A stretch of DNA of 64,000 nucleotides from Flavobacterium endophyticum (GCF_003634455.1 NZ_RBLC01000002.1:341012-405011), one strand, 5' to 3'; counted from the stretch's first letter, positions 49,738-58,202 are shown. A program made the numbers and translations. Notes: generated by a model from the letters alone, not told the origin.

Positions 49738-50601
49738 TTGAAACATCCATTCCTAATGGGTGTACTAACTTTTTTTTGTGCTTTTTCACAGTACACCTTT
49801 GCCCAAGAACTGGCAACAAGTCCTGAAAAATACACTGCTCACAACAAAGGAAAATTCTTTATCTCTTGGGGTGGCAACAGAGAATCTTACACAAAATCAG
49901 ACATTACTTTTAAAGGCGATGGCTATAATTTCACAGTCAACGACGTGAAAGCACACGACAAGCCAAAAGGGTATCATCTTGATTATTTGAACCCTGCAAG
50001 AATGACCATTCCTCAAACCAACTTGAGAATCGGGTATTTTATCAGCGACCATTACAACGTTTCTATCGGCGTTGACCATATGAAATATGTAATGACACAA
50101 GGCCAAACTGCCAATGTAAATGGAGAAATCAACCTTCCAGAATCGGAAGCAGGATCAATCCACAACGGTATCTATGACAACAGACCGACCGTAATGTCAG
50201 AAGACTTTTTGAAATTCGAGCATACAGACGGATTGAACTACGTGCACGCACAAATTAACCGTGTTGACGATATCTCAAGATTTTTCCACCTTCCAAACAC
50301 AGACAAATTCCAAATTAATTTGACAGAAGGTGTCGGCGGCGGATTTTTATACCCTAAAACCAACGCAACCCTGTTGAGCAAGCAACGTCACGACGATTTC
50401 CATGTTTCTGGATACGGACTTTCTGCACAAGTAGGACTCAACTTGACATTCTTCAAGCACTTTTATATCCAAGGTGAACTAAAAGGAGGCTATATCGACA
50501 TGCAAGACATCAAGACCACTTCTAGCAATGCTGACAGTGCATCGCAACATTTCGGATTCTTCCAAAGAATTATTACTGTTGGCGGTATTTTCAGGCTGTA
50601 A
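49738..50601 (+). CDS. Outer-membrane beta-barrel protein of unknown function
   Basis: 287 aa, TTG start 17 bp after the kdsA stop. Seen: signal peptide MKHPFLMGVLTFFCAFSQYTFAQ, then strands with alternating hydrophobic residues (KFFISWGGNRESYTKSDITFKGDGYNFTVNDV; NLRIGYFISDHYNVSIGVDHMKY) and a terminal aromatic-Arg-Leu (GGIFRL). Wording is that of a small porin-like barrel; family not identified. Probably read through from kdsA; the operon ends in the terminator at 50625. Confidence 0.75.
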   Translation: MKHPFLMGVLTFFCAFSQYTFAQELATSPEKYTAHNKGKFFISWGGNRESYTKSDITFKGDGYNFTVNDVKAHDKPKGYHLDYLNPARMTIPQTNLRIGYFISDHYNVSIGVDHMKYVMTQGQTANVNGEINLPESEAGSIHNGIYDNRPTVMSEDFLKFEHTDGLNYVHAQINRVDDISRFFHLPNTDKFQINLTEGVGGGFLYPKTNATLLSKQRHDDFHVSGYGLSAQVGLNLTFFKHFYIQGELKGGYIDMQDIKTTSSNADSASQHFGFFQRIITVGGIFRL

Positions 50602-50624
50602 GCACTTTGAAAAAATAATTTAAG

Positions 50625-50654
50625 ATCCCTCGAAATTTTCGAGGGATTTTTTTT
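50625..50654 (+). terminator. Terminator after the barrel protein
   Basis: ATCCCTCG and CGAGGGAT with a seven-base loop, followed by eight or more T. Confidence 0.9.
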
Positions 50655-50675
50655 GCTATTACATTTTATTTACTT

Positions 50676-50694
50676 TACTTTGTTGCTCAAAGTA
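50676..50694. promoter_or_regulatory. Inverted-repeat operator A, TACTTTG-N5-CAAAGTA
   Basis: TACTTTG at 50676-50682 and CAAAGTA at 50688-50694, 7-bp perfect arms, ending 6 bp before the ATG at 50701. The same 19-bp design, with a different spacer, is at 51723-51741. Since the gene block between them encodes a winged-helix regulator, this is likely its binding site. Confidence 0.75.
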
Positions 50695-50700
50695 CTTTAT

Positions 50701-51324
50701 ATGGAGACAAACAAATATCTTAATGACATTACAGAAATCAAGAACATGATGAATCGTTCTTCTCGATTTCTTTCGTTAAGCGGCTTATCAGGAATTTTAG
50801 CCGGAGTTTATTGTTTAATCGGAGCCTGGCTTGCCTATCAAACGATATACACCGATTCGAATAATGTAGGTTCCTATAAAAATTTAGTCCTTACAGAAGA
50901 TGCCATGAAAAGGCTTTTTGCAATCGCATTTATCGTAATACTGTTCTCCCTGCTTACCGGAATTATACTGAGCATCAAGAAAGCAAAAAAAGAAAACGAA
51001 AAGATCTGGGATGCTTCCTCAAAAAGACTAATCATCAACTTTGCTATTCCGTTGGCGACTGGTGGTTTTTTTATATTATTCCTTATTGAAAAAGAAATCT
51101 ATGGCTATGTAGCGCCATTAACGTTGATTTTTTACGGACTGGCTTGCGTAAATGCCAGCAAATACACTTTAGGCGATGTCCGCTATTTAGGAATTACACT
51201 GATTATCATTGGCCTAGCTTCCTCTTATTTTATAGCTTATGGATTGTTTTTCTGGGCTTTAGGATTCGGTATCTGCCATATTTTTTACGGATCGATGATG
51301 TATTTCAAATATGAAAAAAACTAA
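50701..51324 (+). CDS. Integral membrane protein paired with a winged-helix regulator
   Basis: 207 aa. Start chosen at ATG 50701 (METNKYLNDITEIKNMMNRSSRF); a TTG-like in-frame extension from 50653 would run through terminator and operator. Seen: a soluble head of about 20 residues, then five or six membrane segments (LSLSGLSGILAGVYCLIGAWLAY, LFAIAFIVILFSLLTGIILSI, etc.). This gene-plus-regulator pairing is frequent in Bacteroidota, where the membrane protein has no assigned function. The following regulator has its own -7 element 27 bp after the stop. Confidence 0.75.
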   Translation: METNKYLNDITEIKNMMNRSSRFLSLSGLSGILAGVYCLIGAWLAYQTIYTDSNNVGSYKNLVLTEDAMKRLFAIAFIVILFSLLTGIILSIKKAKKENEKIWDASSKRLIINFAIPLATGGFFILFLIEKEIYGYVAPLTLIFYGLACVNASKYTLGDVRYLGITLIIIGLASSYFIAYGLFFWALGFGICHIFYGSMMYFKYEKN

Positions 51325-51350
51325 AATTATATTTAAAACTTTACAAATAG

Positions 51351-51358
51351 TATCTTTG
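51351..51358 (+). promoter_or_regulatory. -7 element for the winged-helix regulator
   Basis: TATCTTTG, about 50 bp before the TTG start at 51408. Confidence 0.5.
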
Positions 51359-51407
51359 GCCCGACTCAGAAAAGCACAGAAATAATTAAACTGCTCACTA
51401 TTATAAC

Positions 51408-51704
51408 TTGAAAAACATCATCCAAAATATCAACAAAGCTTTTGACCATAGGATCAGACTCGGAATCATGTCTATTCTTATGGTAAACGAATCTGCCGAT
51501 TTCAATATGCTGAAAGAGCTTTTGGGTGTCACTGACGGTAATCTGGCCAGCCATACCAAAGCATTGGAATCTGAAAATTATATTTCCATAGAAAAACAAT
51601 TCATCGGAAAAAAACCAAACACAAGATATATCGCTACCAAAGAAGGAAAAAAAGCCTTTAAAGAACATATTGATGCTCTTGAAAAATTGATCCAAAAAAG
51701 CTGA
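51408..51704 (+). CDS. Winged-helix transcriptional regulator (HTH_34 type)
   Basis: 98 aa, TTG start (MKNIIQNINKAFDHRIRLGIMSILM). Seen: the compact MarR/ArsR-like single-domain winged helix of HTH_34: FDHRIRLGIMSIL, FNMLKELLGVTDGNLASHTKALE (recognition helix) and the wing KKPNTRYIATKEGKKAF. No sensor cysteines, so it is not an ArsR metal sensor. Lies between the two TACTTTG-N5-CAAAGTA repeats, which mark the start of the upstream membrane gene and of the downstream Coq4-like gene, a layout that strongly suggests both are its targets. Confidence 0.85.
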   Translation: MKNIIQNINKAFDHRIRLGIMSILMVNESADFNMLKELLGVTDGNLASHTKALESENYISIEKQFIGKKPNTRYIATKEGKKAFKEHIDALEKLIQKS

Positions 51705-51722
51705 TGCTTTTTTTTATCTTTT

Positions 51723-51741
51723 TACTTTGAAAAACAAAGTA
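51723..51741. promoter_or_regulatory. Inverted-repeat operator B, TACTTTG-N5-CAAAGTA
   Basis: TACTTTG at 51723-51729, AAAAA spacer, CAAAGTA at 51735-51741; 25 bp before the Coq4-like ATG. Same arms as operator A. Confidence 0.75.
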
Positions 51742-51766
51742 CTTTACAAAATAAAAATACTGCCCT

Positions 51767-52222
51767 ATGAAAGATTTATTTATCGAAAAGCTTTATGAAA
51801 TAAGTAAAAAGCCTTACCAAAAGTTCTTTAAAAAAGGCGAACCTTGGACAATCAGCCAAAAGGAACTGCTGCAACTGCCTGAAGAATCTCTAGGATTCCA
51901 TCTTGGCTGTTTTCTGTTGAAATACAATTTCGAAATCCAGCCGAAATTAGAAAATCATGACGTATTCCATGTACTGACCAATACGGGCATTTCAGTCCCG
52001 GAAGAAATCGGCATGCAGTATTTTTTATACGGTAACGGCAAACGCAGCTTTTATTTGTATATGGTGCTAGTAACTGGAACCTTCTTCTACCCTGCCAAAA
52101 TCAGCTACTTCAAAAGCCAATACCAAAGAGGAAAGAATGCCTTGATATTCCATAGTCTTGACTATTCAAAAATGCTAAATATTCCTTTAAATACAATACG
52201 TAACACATTTAAAATCATATAA
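51767..52222 (+). CDS. Coq4-like protein
   Basis: 151 aa. Seen: HDVFHVLTNTGISVPEE near residues 63-79, which fits the Coq4 zinc-binding pattern H-D-x-x-H-x11-E, followed by IGMQYFLYGNGKRS; the family's helical C-terminal tail is present, and length is shorter than mitochondrial Coq4 (about 265) but typical for the short bacterial group. Coq4 in eukaryotes organises the coenzyme Q synthesis complex; Bacteroidota use menaquinone, so the role here is unclear. First gene after operator B, 2 bp before the Coa1-like gene. Confidence 0.75.
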   Translation: MKDLFIEKLYEISKKPYQKFFKKGEPWTISQKELLQLPEESLGFHLGCFLLKYNFEIQPKLENHDVFHVLTNTGISVPEEIGMQYFLYGNGKRSFYLYMVLVTGTFFYPAKISYFKSQYQRGKNALIFHSLDYSKMLNIPLNTIRNTFKII

Positions 52223-52224
52223 TC

Positions 52225-52650
52225 ATGGATAATGAAATAACTCAAGAAAACTGGTGGAAAAGAAATTGGAAATGGTTTGTTTCCCTGCTCGCTTTTATTT
52301 TGGCAAGCCTGATTCTAGCGTATGCCATAACTCAGGGCAACTTTAAAGATATGGCACAAGCCTATAACGATACGACGCTTTACACCAATGCAATAGACCA
52401 AGCAAATAACAATGAAGAAGTCATCCAAATTCTTGGAGAAATCGGGCCTTTAGATAATCTGGCAATTTTAGAAGGAAGCACCAAATATTCCAATAACAAC
52501 AAATCTGTTTTTGCCACCGTGCGGATAAGAGGAAAAAAGAAAAGAGGAAGAATGGACATTGCTGCCCAAAAAGTAAATTCAGAATGGATTTACGAGATGA
52601 TTAAAGTCCGAATTGAGAAATCAACTCAGATAATAATGGTCAAAGAGTAG
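52225..52650 (+). CDS. Coa1-like (cytochrome c oxidase assembly factor 1 domain) membrane protein
   Basis: 141 aa. Seen: an N-terminal single membrane anchor (WKWFVSLLAFILASLILAYAIT), then a compact alpha/beta domain with ILGEIGPLDNLAILEGSTKYSNNNKSVFATVRIRGKKKRGRMDIAAQK in parts ILGEIGPLD and VRIRGKKKRGR, the wording of bacterial Coa1-family proteins. Relation to cytochrome oxidase assembly is by family name only; it starts 2 bp after the Coq4-like stop, so both are under operator B. Confidence 0.75.
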   Translation: MDNEITQENWWKRNWKWFVSLLAFILASLILAYAITQGNFKDMAQAYNDTTLYTNAIDQANNNEEVIQILGEIGPLDNLAILEGSTKYSNNNKSVFATVRIRGKKKRGRMDIAAQKVNSEWIYEMIKVRIEKSTQIIMVKE

Positions 52651-52720
52651 TTAAAATAACTATTCCAGCGACTGTAAGGCTCAAAATAGACCTATGTCGC
52701 CGGAATAATAATTAAGTATT

Positions 52721-53113
52721 TTACTTTTCTAATTCACGAACCGTAATATAATTATCGTCTTCCATTTTCCAAGAATCGCCTTTGACCTTGATGGTTTCAC
52801 CAATCTGGACAGAACGGTATTGCTTCGGGTCTTTTAGATTCGGGATGCTGATTGTGGCATAATAAATTTTGCCGTCATCAGTGGTCAGGATAGCCGTATA
52901 ACCGTCTTTTCCTTTGTTTATTTCGCCGACTTTTCCTTGAACAGCGACGGTTTCTACTTTTTCTTCTTCTTTTCCAGCTTCTGTAGCATCAGGAGTTCTG
53001 ATTTTCACGACTTCGGTACCGTCTTCCTTTACAGCAGCTTTTTTATTTGAATTACAGGCCGCTACAGTTATAGCCGCTCCAAGCACAACTAATTTTACAA
53101 ATTTTCTTTTCAT
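52721..53113 (-). CDS. Small lipoprotein with OB-like body
   Basis: 130 aa. Seen: lipoprotein signal MKRKFVKLVVLGAAITVAACNSNKK; a charged low-complexity stretch (about 25-55, KEEEKVE); then a 75-residue beta-rich part with VAVQGKVGEINKGKDGYTAILTTDDGKIYYATISI and IKVKGDSWKMEDDNYITVRELE that reads like a small OB-type barrel (TATISIPNLKDPKQYRSVQIG). Family and ligand unknown. Convergent with the Coa1-like gene. Confidence 0.7.
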   Translation of the reverse strand: MKRKFVKLVVLGAAITVAACNSNKKAAVKEDGTEVVKIRTPDATEAGKEEEKVETVAVQGKVGEINKGKDGYTAILTTDDGKIYYATISIPNLKDPKQYRSVQIGETIKVKGDSWKMEDDNYITVRELEK

Positions 53114-53204
53114 GATACTTATTTTTTTATAAAGGTAGATATAGGTTTGCTAAAAAACGAACAAATCAGCTACAAAAAAAGCCCCGATACTTCGAGGCCA
53201 TTTT

Positions 53205-54407
53205 TTATTCTCCGTCAACAAACGGCTGTAGGTATTTGAATCTTTCGGTGAGTTTTCCGTTTTCCGTCATTTTGGCACGCTGTAATATTCCGTCCTTATC
53301 GCCATTGAAAAAAGCAGGAATAACATGCTCCATGAACATCTCTCCAAATCCTTCGCTAGCATCTTTAGGCAGTTCGCACGGCAGATTGTCAACCGACATG
53401 ACTACGATAGCAGCCGGATGGAACACATCCACTTCTTTATGTTCGCTCGGAAGATAACCAAATAAAGGGTCTGCTATTGTAGAAGCTTTGATCGTTGCCG
53501 CAATAGGACCATCTACATCACAAGAAATATCGGCTATAACCTTAATTTTATTGTCTTTTGAATTGAGCATTTCTCGCGATAAGATTACCGGAGCGCCATT
53601 GCCATAGAAGTGGCCGGCCATGAAGATATCGGCTGCTTGCGAAAAGCGTTCGAAATCGGAAGTATAGTCTTGCGGATTGGCATAAAAATCTTCTTTATCA
53701 AGAAGCTTACCGTCTATTCGTTTGTTATAATCCAAAACATCAATTTGCGTATAGACCGGTCCAGAATAATTTTTAGACAGGAAATGTTCTGGAGTAACCT
53801 GTTTTATTTTCATCCCGTCAAGGATTTCTTTAGCGCCCATACCTACTTTTCCGTGGCCTGTCAGCACAATCTTGATGGGCGGCAGCGTCTGTCTTCTCAA
53901 TCGAGCAATCAAGTCATCTTTGCTCGATAATGTTTCCGCTTTCGGAAGATTAAACAATTCGAATTTAATTCCGAACGCTCTTATTCCGTTGTAAGCCCCT
54001 ACGATTCCGGCATATCTTCCAAAACCAATAAGCCTTTTATAATTGGCATCTACTATGGTCTCGTGATCGTATAAATCGATCTTTTTTTCTAGGATTGCCT
54101 GCAACAGTTTTCTGTTATGAGGCTGTTTTTTGATGGTATGCGAAAAGAAAAAATATTTTTTGTTTGGAATCAGCCACTCTAAAGGAACTTCTTTTACTCC
54201 AAAAAGCACGTCGCAATCAGAGACATCCTCTGTAACCTCTAGTCCCAGTGATTTGTATTCTTCGTCCGTAAATACCCTGATATCAGAGCTTTCGACTTTT
54301 AGCTGTGCTTCTGGATGTTCCTTAAGCAATCTTGATGCTTCTTCTGGTGTAAATACGACCCTCCTGTCAGGCGGGTTTTTTCTTTCCTTAATAATTCCGA
54401 ATTTCAT
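53205..54407 (-). CDS. NAD(P)-dependent saccharopine/alanine dehydrogenase-like enzyme
   Basis: 400 aa. Seen: AlaDh/PNT N-terminal domain starting MKFGIIKERKNPPDRRVVFTPEEA (residues 1-130), GFGRYAGIVGAYNGIRAFG near 128, Rossmann motif VLTGHGKVGMGAKEIL near 181 and IADISCDVDGPIAAT near 292, with SxLPCELPKDAS near 345. This combination is that of fungal-type saccharopine dehydrogenase (LYS1) and its bacterial homologues, and of lysine/ornithine pathways; the substrate is not certain. A weak hairpin (GCCCCGA/TCGAGGC) with T-run lies just after its stop. Confidence 0.82.
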   Translation of the reverse strand: MKFGIIKERKNPPDRRVVFTPEEASRLLKEHPEAQLKVESSDIRVFTDEEYKSLGLEVTEDVSDCDVLFGVKEVPLEWLIPNKKYFFFSHTIKKQPHNRKLLQAILEKKIDLYDHETIVDANYKRLIGFGRYAGIVGAYNGIRAFGIKFELFNLPKAETLSSKDDLIARLRRQTLPPIKIVLTGHGKVGMGAKEILDGMKIKQVTPEHFLSKNYSGPVYTQIDVLDYNKRIDGKLLDKEDFYANPQDYTSDFERFSQAADIFMAGHFYGNGAPVILSREMLNSKDNKIKVIADISCDVDGPIAATIKASTIADPLFGYLPSEHKEVDVFHPAAIVVMSVDNLPCELPKDASEGFGEMFMEHVIPAFFNGDKDGILQRAKMTENGKLTERFKYLQPFVDGE

Positions 54408-54716
54408 ATTAGTTTTTAAAAAAGTAAAGGGTGGTCTTTAATTTTATCGCGAGATGATTAATAGTATCGCAATAATTTAACAAAATCATAATATTGAACG
54501 ATTTGTTATAACTACAACGATATAATTTGTTCCAAATATAACATTAACTCAAAAGCCATGCAAGACATTTACGTAGAAATAATGCTGCATTTTTTTAGTT
54601 TTTCTTCCTAAAATGTTAAAGGAGGGATACCGTACAATAACTTTTATTTTATTTTGTTAAAGTAGAAACATAGTTTGTCGCTTTTTCTATATTTGCTATT
54701 CAACCACCGAATTAAA
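54408..54716. other. Divergent intergenic space
   Basis: 309 bp between the dehydrogenase (minus) and the serine hydrolase (plus). It holds a plus-strand TATATTTG at 54688-54695, 22 bp before the ATG at 54717, and no recognised gene or RNA. Confidence 0.5.
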
Positions 54717-55913
54717 ATGACTTTTTCAAAATATATATATTCCTTCCTTGTTTCGGCTTTACTTTTAACGTCATGCCAAGAAAAGGAAAAACAGATTGCT
54801 TCTAATGACCTTACCGAAAATACTACAGATGCACTTTCACCTTATACCATAAAATCTAAAAAACTCCTGCCTAGTTATGTATCTTCAAAACAGGAGAGTT
54901 TAGAGAAATTTTACGAAAAAAACTGGCCCAATAATTCTATGAATGGGGGCTTTCTCGTTGCTAAAAACGGACAGGTGATTTTCGAAAAGTACGAAGGCAA
55001 GTCTAATTTTTCAAAAGGAGAAAGCATTGATGCCGACACCCCGCTCCATATTGCTTCAGTATCAAAGGTCCTCACGGCAACTGCCATCTTGAGACTTATC
55101 GACAGGGAAAAACTAAATCTTGAAGACAAAGTCAATAGCATATTGCCTACATTTCCTTATGATGAAATTACCATCAAGATGCTTTTGAACCACAGAAGCG
55201 GCTTGCCGAACTATGCTTATTTTGCAGACGATACTAAAATCTGGAATCGTTCAAAGATGCTTCACAACCAAGACATTCTTGATCTGCTGGCGCAGCATAA
55301 ATTTGGATTGTACTTTAAGCCGGACAGAAAGTTTGGCTATTGCAATACCAATTATGCCATCTTGGCGCTGGTCATTGAAAAAGTAACAGGCAAGAATTAC
55401 CGCAATGCCATGCAGGAAATGATTTTTGAGCCGCTAGGCATGAAAAATACTTATGTCTACGATTATGCTAAAGACAAAGAAACCTCAAGCCTTTCCTATA
55501 AAGGCAATAAAGTCTTATACGAGATGAACCATCTGGATGATGTCTATGGCGATAAGAATATCTATTCCACTCCAAGAGACCTGCTAAAATTTGACATGGC
55601 AACTTATTCCGATAAATTTCTTAATTCAGTTTTGGTCAGCGAGGCCTTTAAAGGATACAGCTATGAGCATAGAGGAACCAAAAACTATGGCCTCGGCATT
55701 CGCATGCTGGAATGGGAAACGGGAGAGCAGCTATTTTACCATAACGGATGGTGGCACGGAAATACTTCATCGTATGTAAAGCTCAAAAAAGATACCGTGG
55801 CCATGTTTGCCATTTCAAACAAATACACATTAAAGACCTACAAAATCTGGAAGCTGGCGCCTCTTTTCGGTACTTACCCGATCAAGCTTGACAAAGACGA
55901 CGTCGCAAATTAG
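54717..55913 (+). CDS. Serine hydrolase, beta-lactamase/PBP-like (class C fold)
   Basis: 398 aa. Start chosen at ATG 54717 (MTFSKYIYSFLVSALLLTSCQEKEK), giving a lipoprotein signal with lipobox LLTSC; an in-frame TTG extension at 54675 starts upstream of the -7 element. Seen: SxxK active site in HIASVSKVLTA (about 111-115), the Tyr-x-Asn in FGYCNTNYAIL near 212, and YHNGWWHGNTS near 344 (HxG-like triad). This is the DD-peptidase/esterase fold, not necessarily a lactamase. Single gene with TATATTTG promoter. Confidence 0.88.
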   Translation: MTFSKYIYSFLVSALLLTSCQEKEKQIASNDLTENTTDALSPYTIKSKKLLPSYVSSKQESLEKFYEKNWPNNSMNGGFLVAKNGQVIFEKYEGKSNFSKGESIDADTPLHIASVSKVLTATAILRLIDREKLNLEDKVNSILPTFPYDEITIKMLLNHRSGLPNYAYFADDTKIWNRSKMLHNQDILDLLAQHKFGLYFKPDRKFGYCNTNYAILALVIEKVTGKNYRNAMQEMIFEPLGMKNTYVYDYAKDKETSSLSYKGNKVLYEMNHLDDVYGDKNIYSTPRDLLKFDMATYSDKFLNSVLVSEAFKGYSYEHRGTKNYGLGIRMLEWETGEQLFYHNGWWHGNTSSYVKLKKDTVAMFAISNKYTLKTYKIWKLAPLFGTYPIKLDKDDVAN

Positions 55914-55944
55914 CCTGTACATTGCAAATTCGATTTATTTGGAC

Positions 55945-55952
55945 TACTTTTG
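55945..55952 (+). promoter_or_regulatory. -7 element for tmRNA
   Basis: TACTTTTG with TTG at 55922-55924 (20-bp spacing), about 43 bp before the mature 5' end. Confidence 0.6.
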
Positions 55953-55994
55953 CGGTATAGTTTTTGCTTTATAGCAGAGTTCTTAAACATATTG

Positions 55995-56389
55995 GGGGTC
56001 GACTGGTTTTGACAGCAAGTCGAATTGAAAAGTAAGCACGTCGAGAACTGGGACAATTCTCGTTACTAAATGGTCCTAACACTTTTACACGGCGAAAATA
56101 ATTACGCTTTAGCTGCTTAATCCGAATTATAGTACGATTTGCCTAGTTCCTGCAAGGCAGGAAAGCTAGATTCTCCTTGAAAGCCTTGGTTTGTGGCGTT
56201 CTTAAAAGGAGAACCGTAAAAATAAACCTAGAAACAGTCAAGCTTCGGGGCTGTTTTGACAACTAAGAAGATAAGCATTGTGTGGCTGTTCCTGGCCTTG
56301 CTCAATGACGAAAATCCAATCAGGGAATAAACGTGTAGAAAGCCTTTTGGTTGCTTGTTTGGACGGGAGTTCGACTCTCCCCGACTCCA
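55995..56389 (+). ncRNA. ssrA: Transfer-messenger RNA (tmRNA)
   Basis: The RNA that rescues stalled ribosomes and tags incomplete proteins. Seen: the 5' end GGGGTCGACTGGTTTTGAC pairs with the 3' end CGACTCC (seven pairs, one G-U) in a tRNA-like acceptor; TTCGACTCTCCCCGACTCC forms the T-arm; and at 56091-56120 the tag frame GGC GAA AAT AAT TAC GCT TTA GCT GCT TAA encodes GENNYALAA-stop, ending in the expected ALAA. The terminal CCA is not encoded (the genome reads ACA after CTCC). The mature length of about 395 nt is normal for the group. The SsrA locus is a frequent integration site for mobile elements. Confidence 0.95.
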
Positions 56390-56456
56390 CAATGTACTTT
56401 AAAGACCAATAAATAAAATTGTTGGTTTTGGTAAAAAATTTCCCTTAAATGGCATG

Positions 56457-56490
56457 AAGTCTACAGTTTCGATGAACTGTAGACTTTTTT
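56457..56490 (+). terminator. Terminator after the tmRNA
   Basis: AAGTCTACAGTT and AACTGTAGACTT with a six-base loop and a T-run. Confidence 0.9.
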
Positions 56491-56655
56491 GTTTACGCAA
56501 TCTCCTAACAAATATTTCAAAAACACACAAAATCTCTGTGGCACAATCATGGCACAGATAAAAATGGAGTTGCTACCTAATTTGCGACAAAAAGCTAAGG
56601 CAAAAATCTTTTAACAATAGTCCATCACATTAAAAAAGAACTATCTGCTACCTAA

Positions 56656-56802
56656 GTTTATAGTAAACAAAAGTATGTACAGTTACTTAATTCTAATCCT
56701 GAAATCATTAATAAAATACCTCAAAAAATGGTAGCGTCATATCTGGGTATCGCACCCGAAACATTAAGCCGTATCAAAAGAAATATCACTTACAAAAAAT
56801 AA
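56656..56802 (+). pseudogene. 3' remnant of a Crp/Fnr-family regulator
   Basis: Directly after an in-frame TAA at 56653-56655 the frame reads VYSKQKYVQLL, NSNPEIINKIPQKMVASYLG, IAPETLSRIKRNITYKK and stops at 56802. This is the C-terminal helix-turn-helix of Bacteroidota Crp/Fnr proteins (compare IASYLGITPE-type wording). The sensor domain and any start are missing, so it is a broken fragment. It lies in a 640-bp gene-poor scar between tmRNA and the redox cassette. Confidence 0.75.
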
Positions 56803-56847
56803 TTTGCCTGGGTATTGTGTATTTCAGTGAAAGTGGATCTTTCCTAG

Positions 56848-56981
56848 TTTTGGTGGTAGCTTATCGGCTACTCACGATTATCTACCACTGACGTGCATCG
56901 CACAGCTATAAAACTGTATTCTAGATAGCAAAAATCACACACGCATGATTTACCACCAAAAGTGGGGAAGAACCCCACTTT
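56848..56981. repeat. Inverted repeat and hairpin in the scar after tmRNA
   Basis: TTTTGGTGGTA at 56848-56858 is the exact complement of TACCACCAAAA at 56951-56961, and AAAGTGGGG at 56959-56967 pairs with CCCCACTTT at 56973-56981. A related ACCACCAAAA also occurs near 61865 beyond the other end of the redox cassette. The rest of 56491-57030 holds only the Crp/Fnr remnant. Confidence 0.6.
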
Positions 56982-57030
56982 GGAAAAAAACAGGTGGCCA
57001 CTTTTAGAATACCCCCAATTGACAGCCTGG

Positions 57031-58032
57031 CTACTTGACTTTAACGACAACTTTTCCTTTGGCGTGACCACTTGAAACATAGGACATTGCTTCGTTCATT
57101 TGTTCAAACGGAAACACTTTATCAACTATAGGACGAATGACACCCGTTTCAATAAGCTTTCCGATTTCAGACAACTGCATTCCATTAGCCCTCATAAAAA
57201 GAAATTCATAATCAACATTCGATTTCTTTGCCTTTCCTCTGATCTTACTACTTAATAGCTTGGTAGCAAATTTTACGTACCACGGAAGGTTGAACTCGTT
57301 TGCAAATACTGGCGTTGGGGGACCTGAAATAGATATGACTTTACCGCCATCCTTCAACACGTTTAAAGACTTTTCAAGAGTTTTAGCATCCTGGCTGTTC
57401 AATACAAGGTTATAATCTTTTAAAACAGCTTCAAAATCTTCTTTTCTGTAATCAATAACTACATCCGCTCCGAGACTTTTTACCAACTCAGTATTCGCTG
57501 CACCGGTTGTGGTTGCGGTTTTCAATCCCAGATGTTTTGCCAATTGGATTGCAATTGTTCCCACACCTCCCGAACCTGCCTGTATAAAAACTTTTTGTCC
57601 TTTTTTTAAATTGGATTTTTCTATAAGTGCCTGCCAGGCCGTTAAAGAGACCAATGGCATGGATGCAGCTTCCTCGAAGCTGATATTAGTCGGTTTTAGT
57701 GCTAAATCCATCTCATTTATTGCAATATATTCTGCAAAGGCCCCAATATGGAAATCCGATGGACGGGCATACACCTCATCACCGGCTTTGAATTTTGTTA
57801 CTGTTGAACCAACCTTGGTTACTACACCTGATACATCGTGCCCTAACACAAGCGGTAGTTTATAGGGCAGGATCAATTTGAATTCGCCACTTTTTATTTT
57901 TAGGTCGAGTTGGTTGACGCTTGCGGCATAAATCTCGACCAAGACCTCATCTTGCTTTAGGTTGGGAACCGGTAAATCGACAAGTTTCAACCTGTCCGTT
58001 TTACTGTATCTGGAAATACTGTACGCTTTCAT
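57031..58032 (-). CDS. Zinc-type NADP-dependent oxidoreductase (quinone oxidoreductase family)
   Basis: 333 aa cytosolic medium-chain reductase. Seen: N-terminal GroES-like part with PLVLGHDVSGVVTKVGSTVTKFKAGDEVY near 75-105, and Rossmann part with GGVGTIAIQLAKHLGLKTATTTGAANTELVKSLGADVVIDYRKEDF near 145-195. The catalytic zinc ligands of alcohol dehydrogenases are absent, as in QorA/NADP reductases. Last gene of the redox cassette on the minus strand, 170 bp after the SDR gene. Reaction and substrate unknown; quinone or enone reduction is inferred from family. Confidence 0.85.
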   Translation of the reverse strand: MKAYSISRYSKTDRLKLVDLPVPNLKQDEVLVEIYAASVNQLDLKIKSGEFKLILPYKLPLVLGHDVSGVVTKVGSTVTKFKAGDEVYARPSDFHIGAFAEYIAINEMDLALKPTNISFEEAASMPLVSLTAWQALIEKSNLKKGQKVFIQAGSGGVGTIAIQLAKHLGLKTATTTGAANTELVKSLGADVVIDYRKEDFEAVLKDYNLVLNSQDAKTLEKSLNVLKDGGKVISISGPPTPVFANEFNLPWYVKFATKLLSSKIRGKAKKSNVDYEFLFMRANGMQLSEIGKLIETGVIRPIVDKVFPFEQMNEAMSYVSSGHAKGKVVVKVK

Positions 58033-58202
58033 AGTTCAAAGGGTTAAGTTATTATTCACTAATTTATTAATATGATTTGAGACTAGCTATGCAAAGTAGT
58101 TGGAAATTACTTTCTTTTTCCGCAGCTTTTTCCGCTTTCACTTTAACGTTGGATTCGTGCTTCAAATTTGCTGCTCATAAGATCTTATTTTTAGTAAATT
58201 TT

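Noticed and set aside
56540..56614. Short frame MAQIKMELLPNLRQKAK after tmRNA as an integrase start
   Set aside because: Only about 20 codons before a stop and no recombinase motif; the idea of an integrase remnant cannot be supported.
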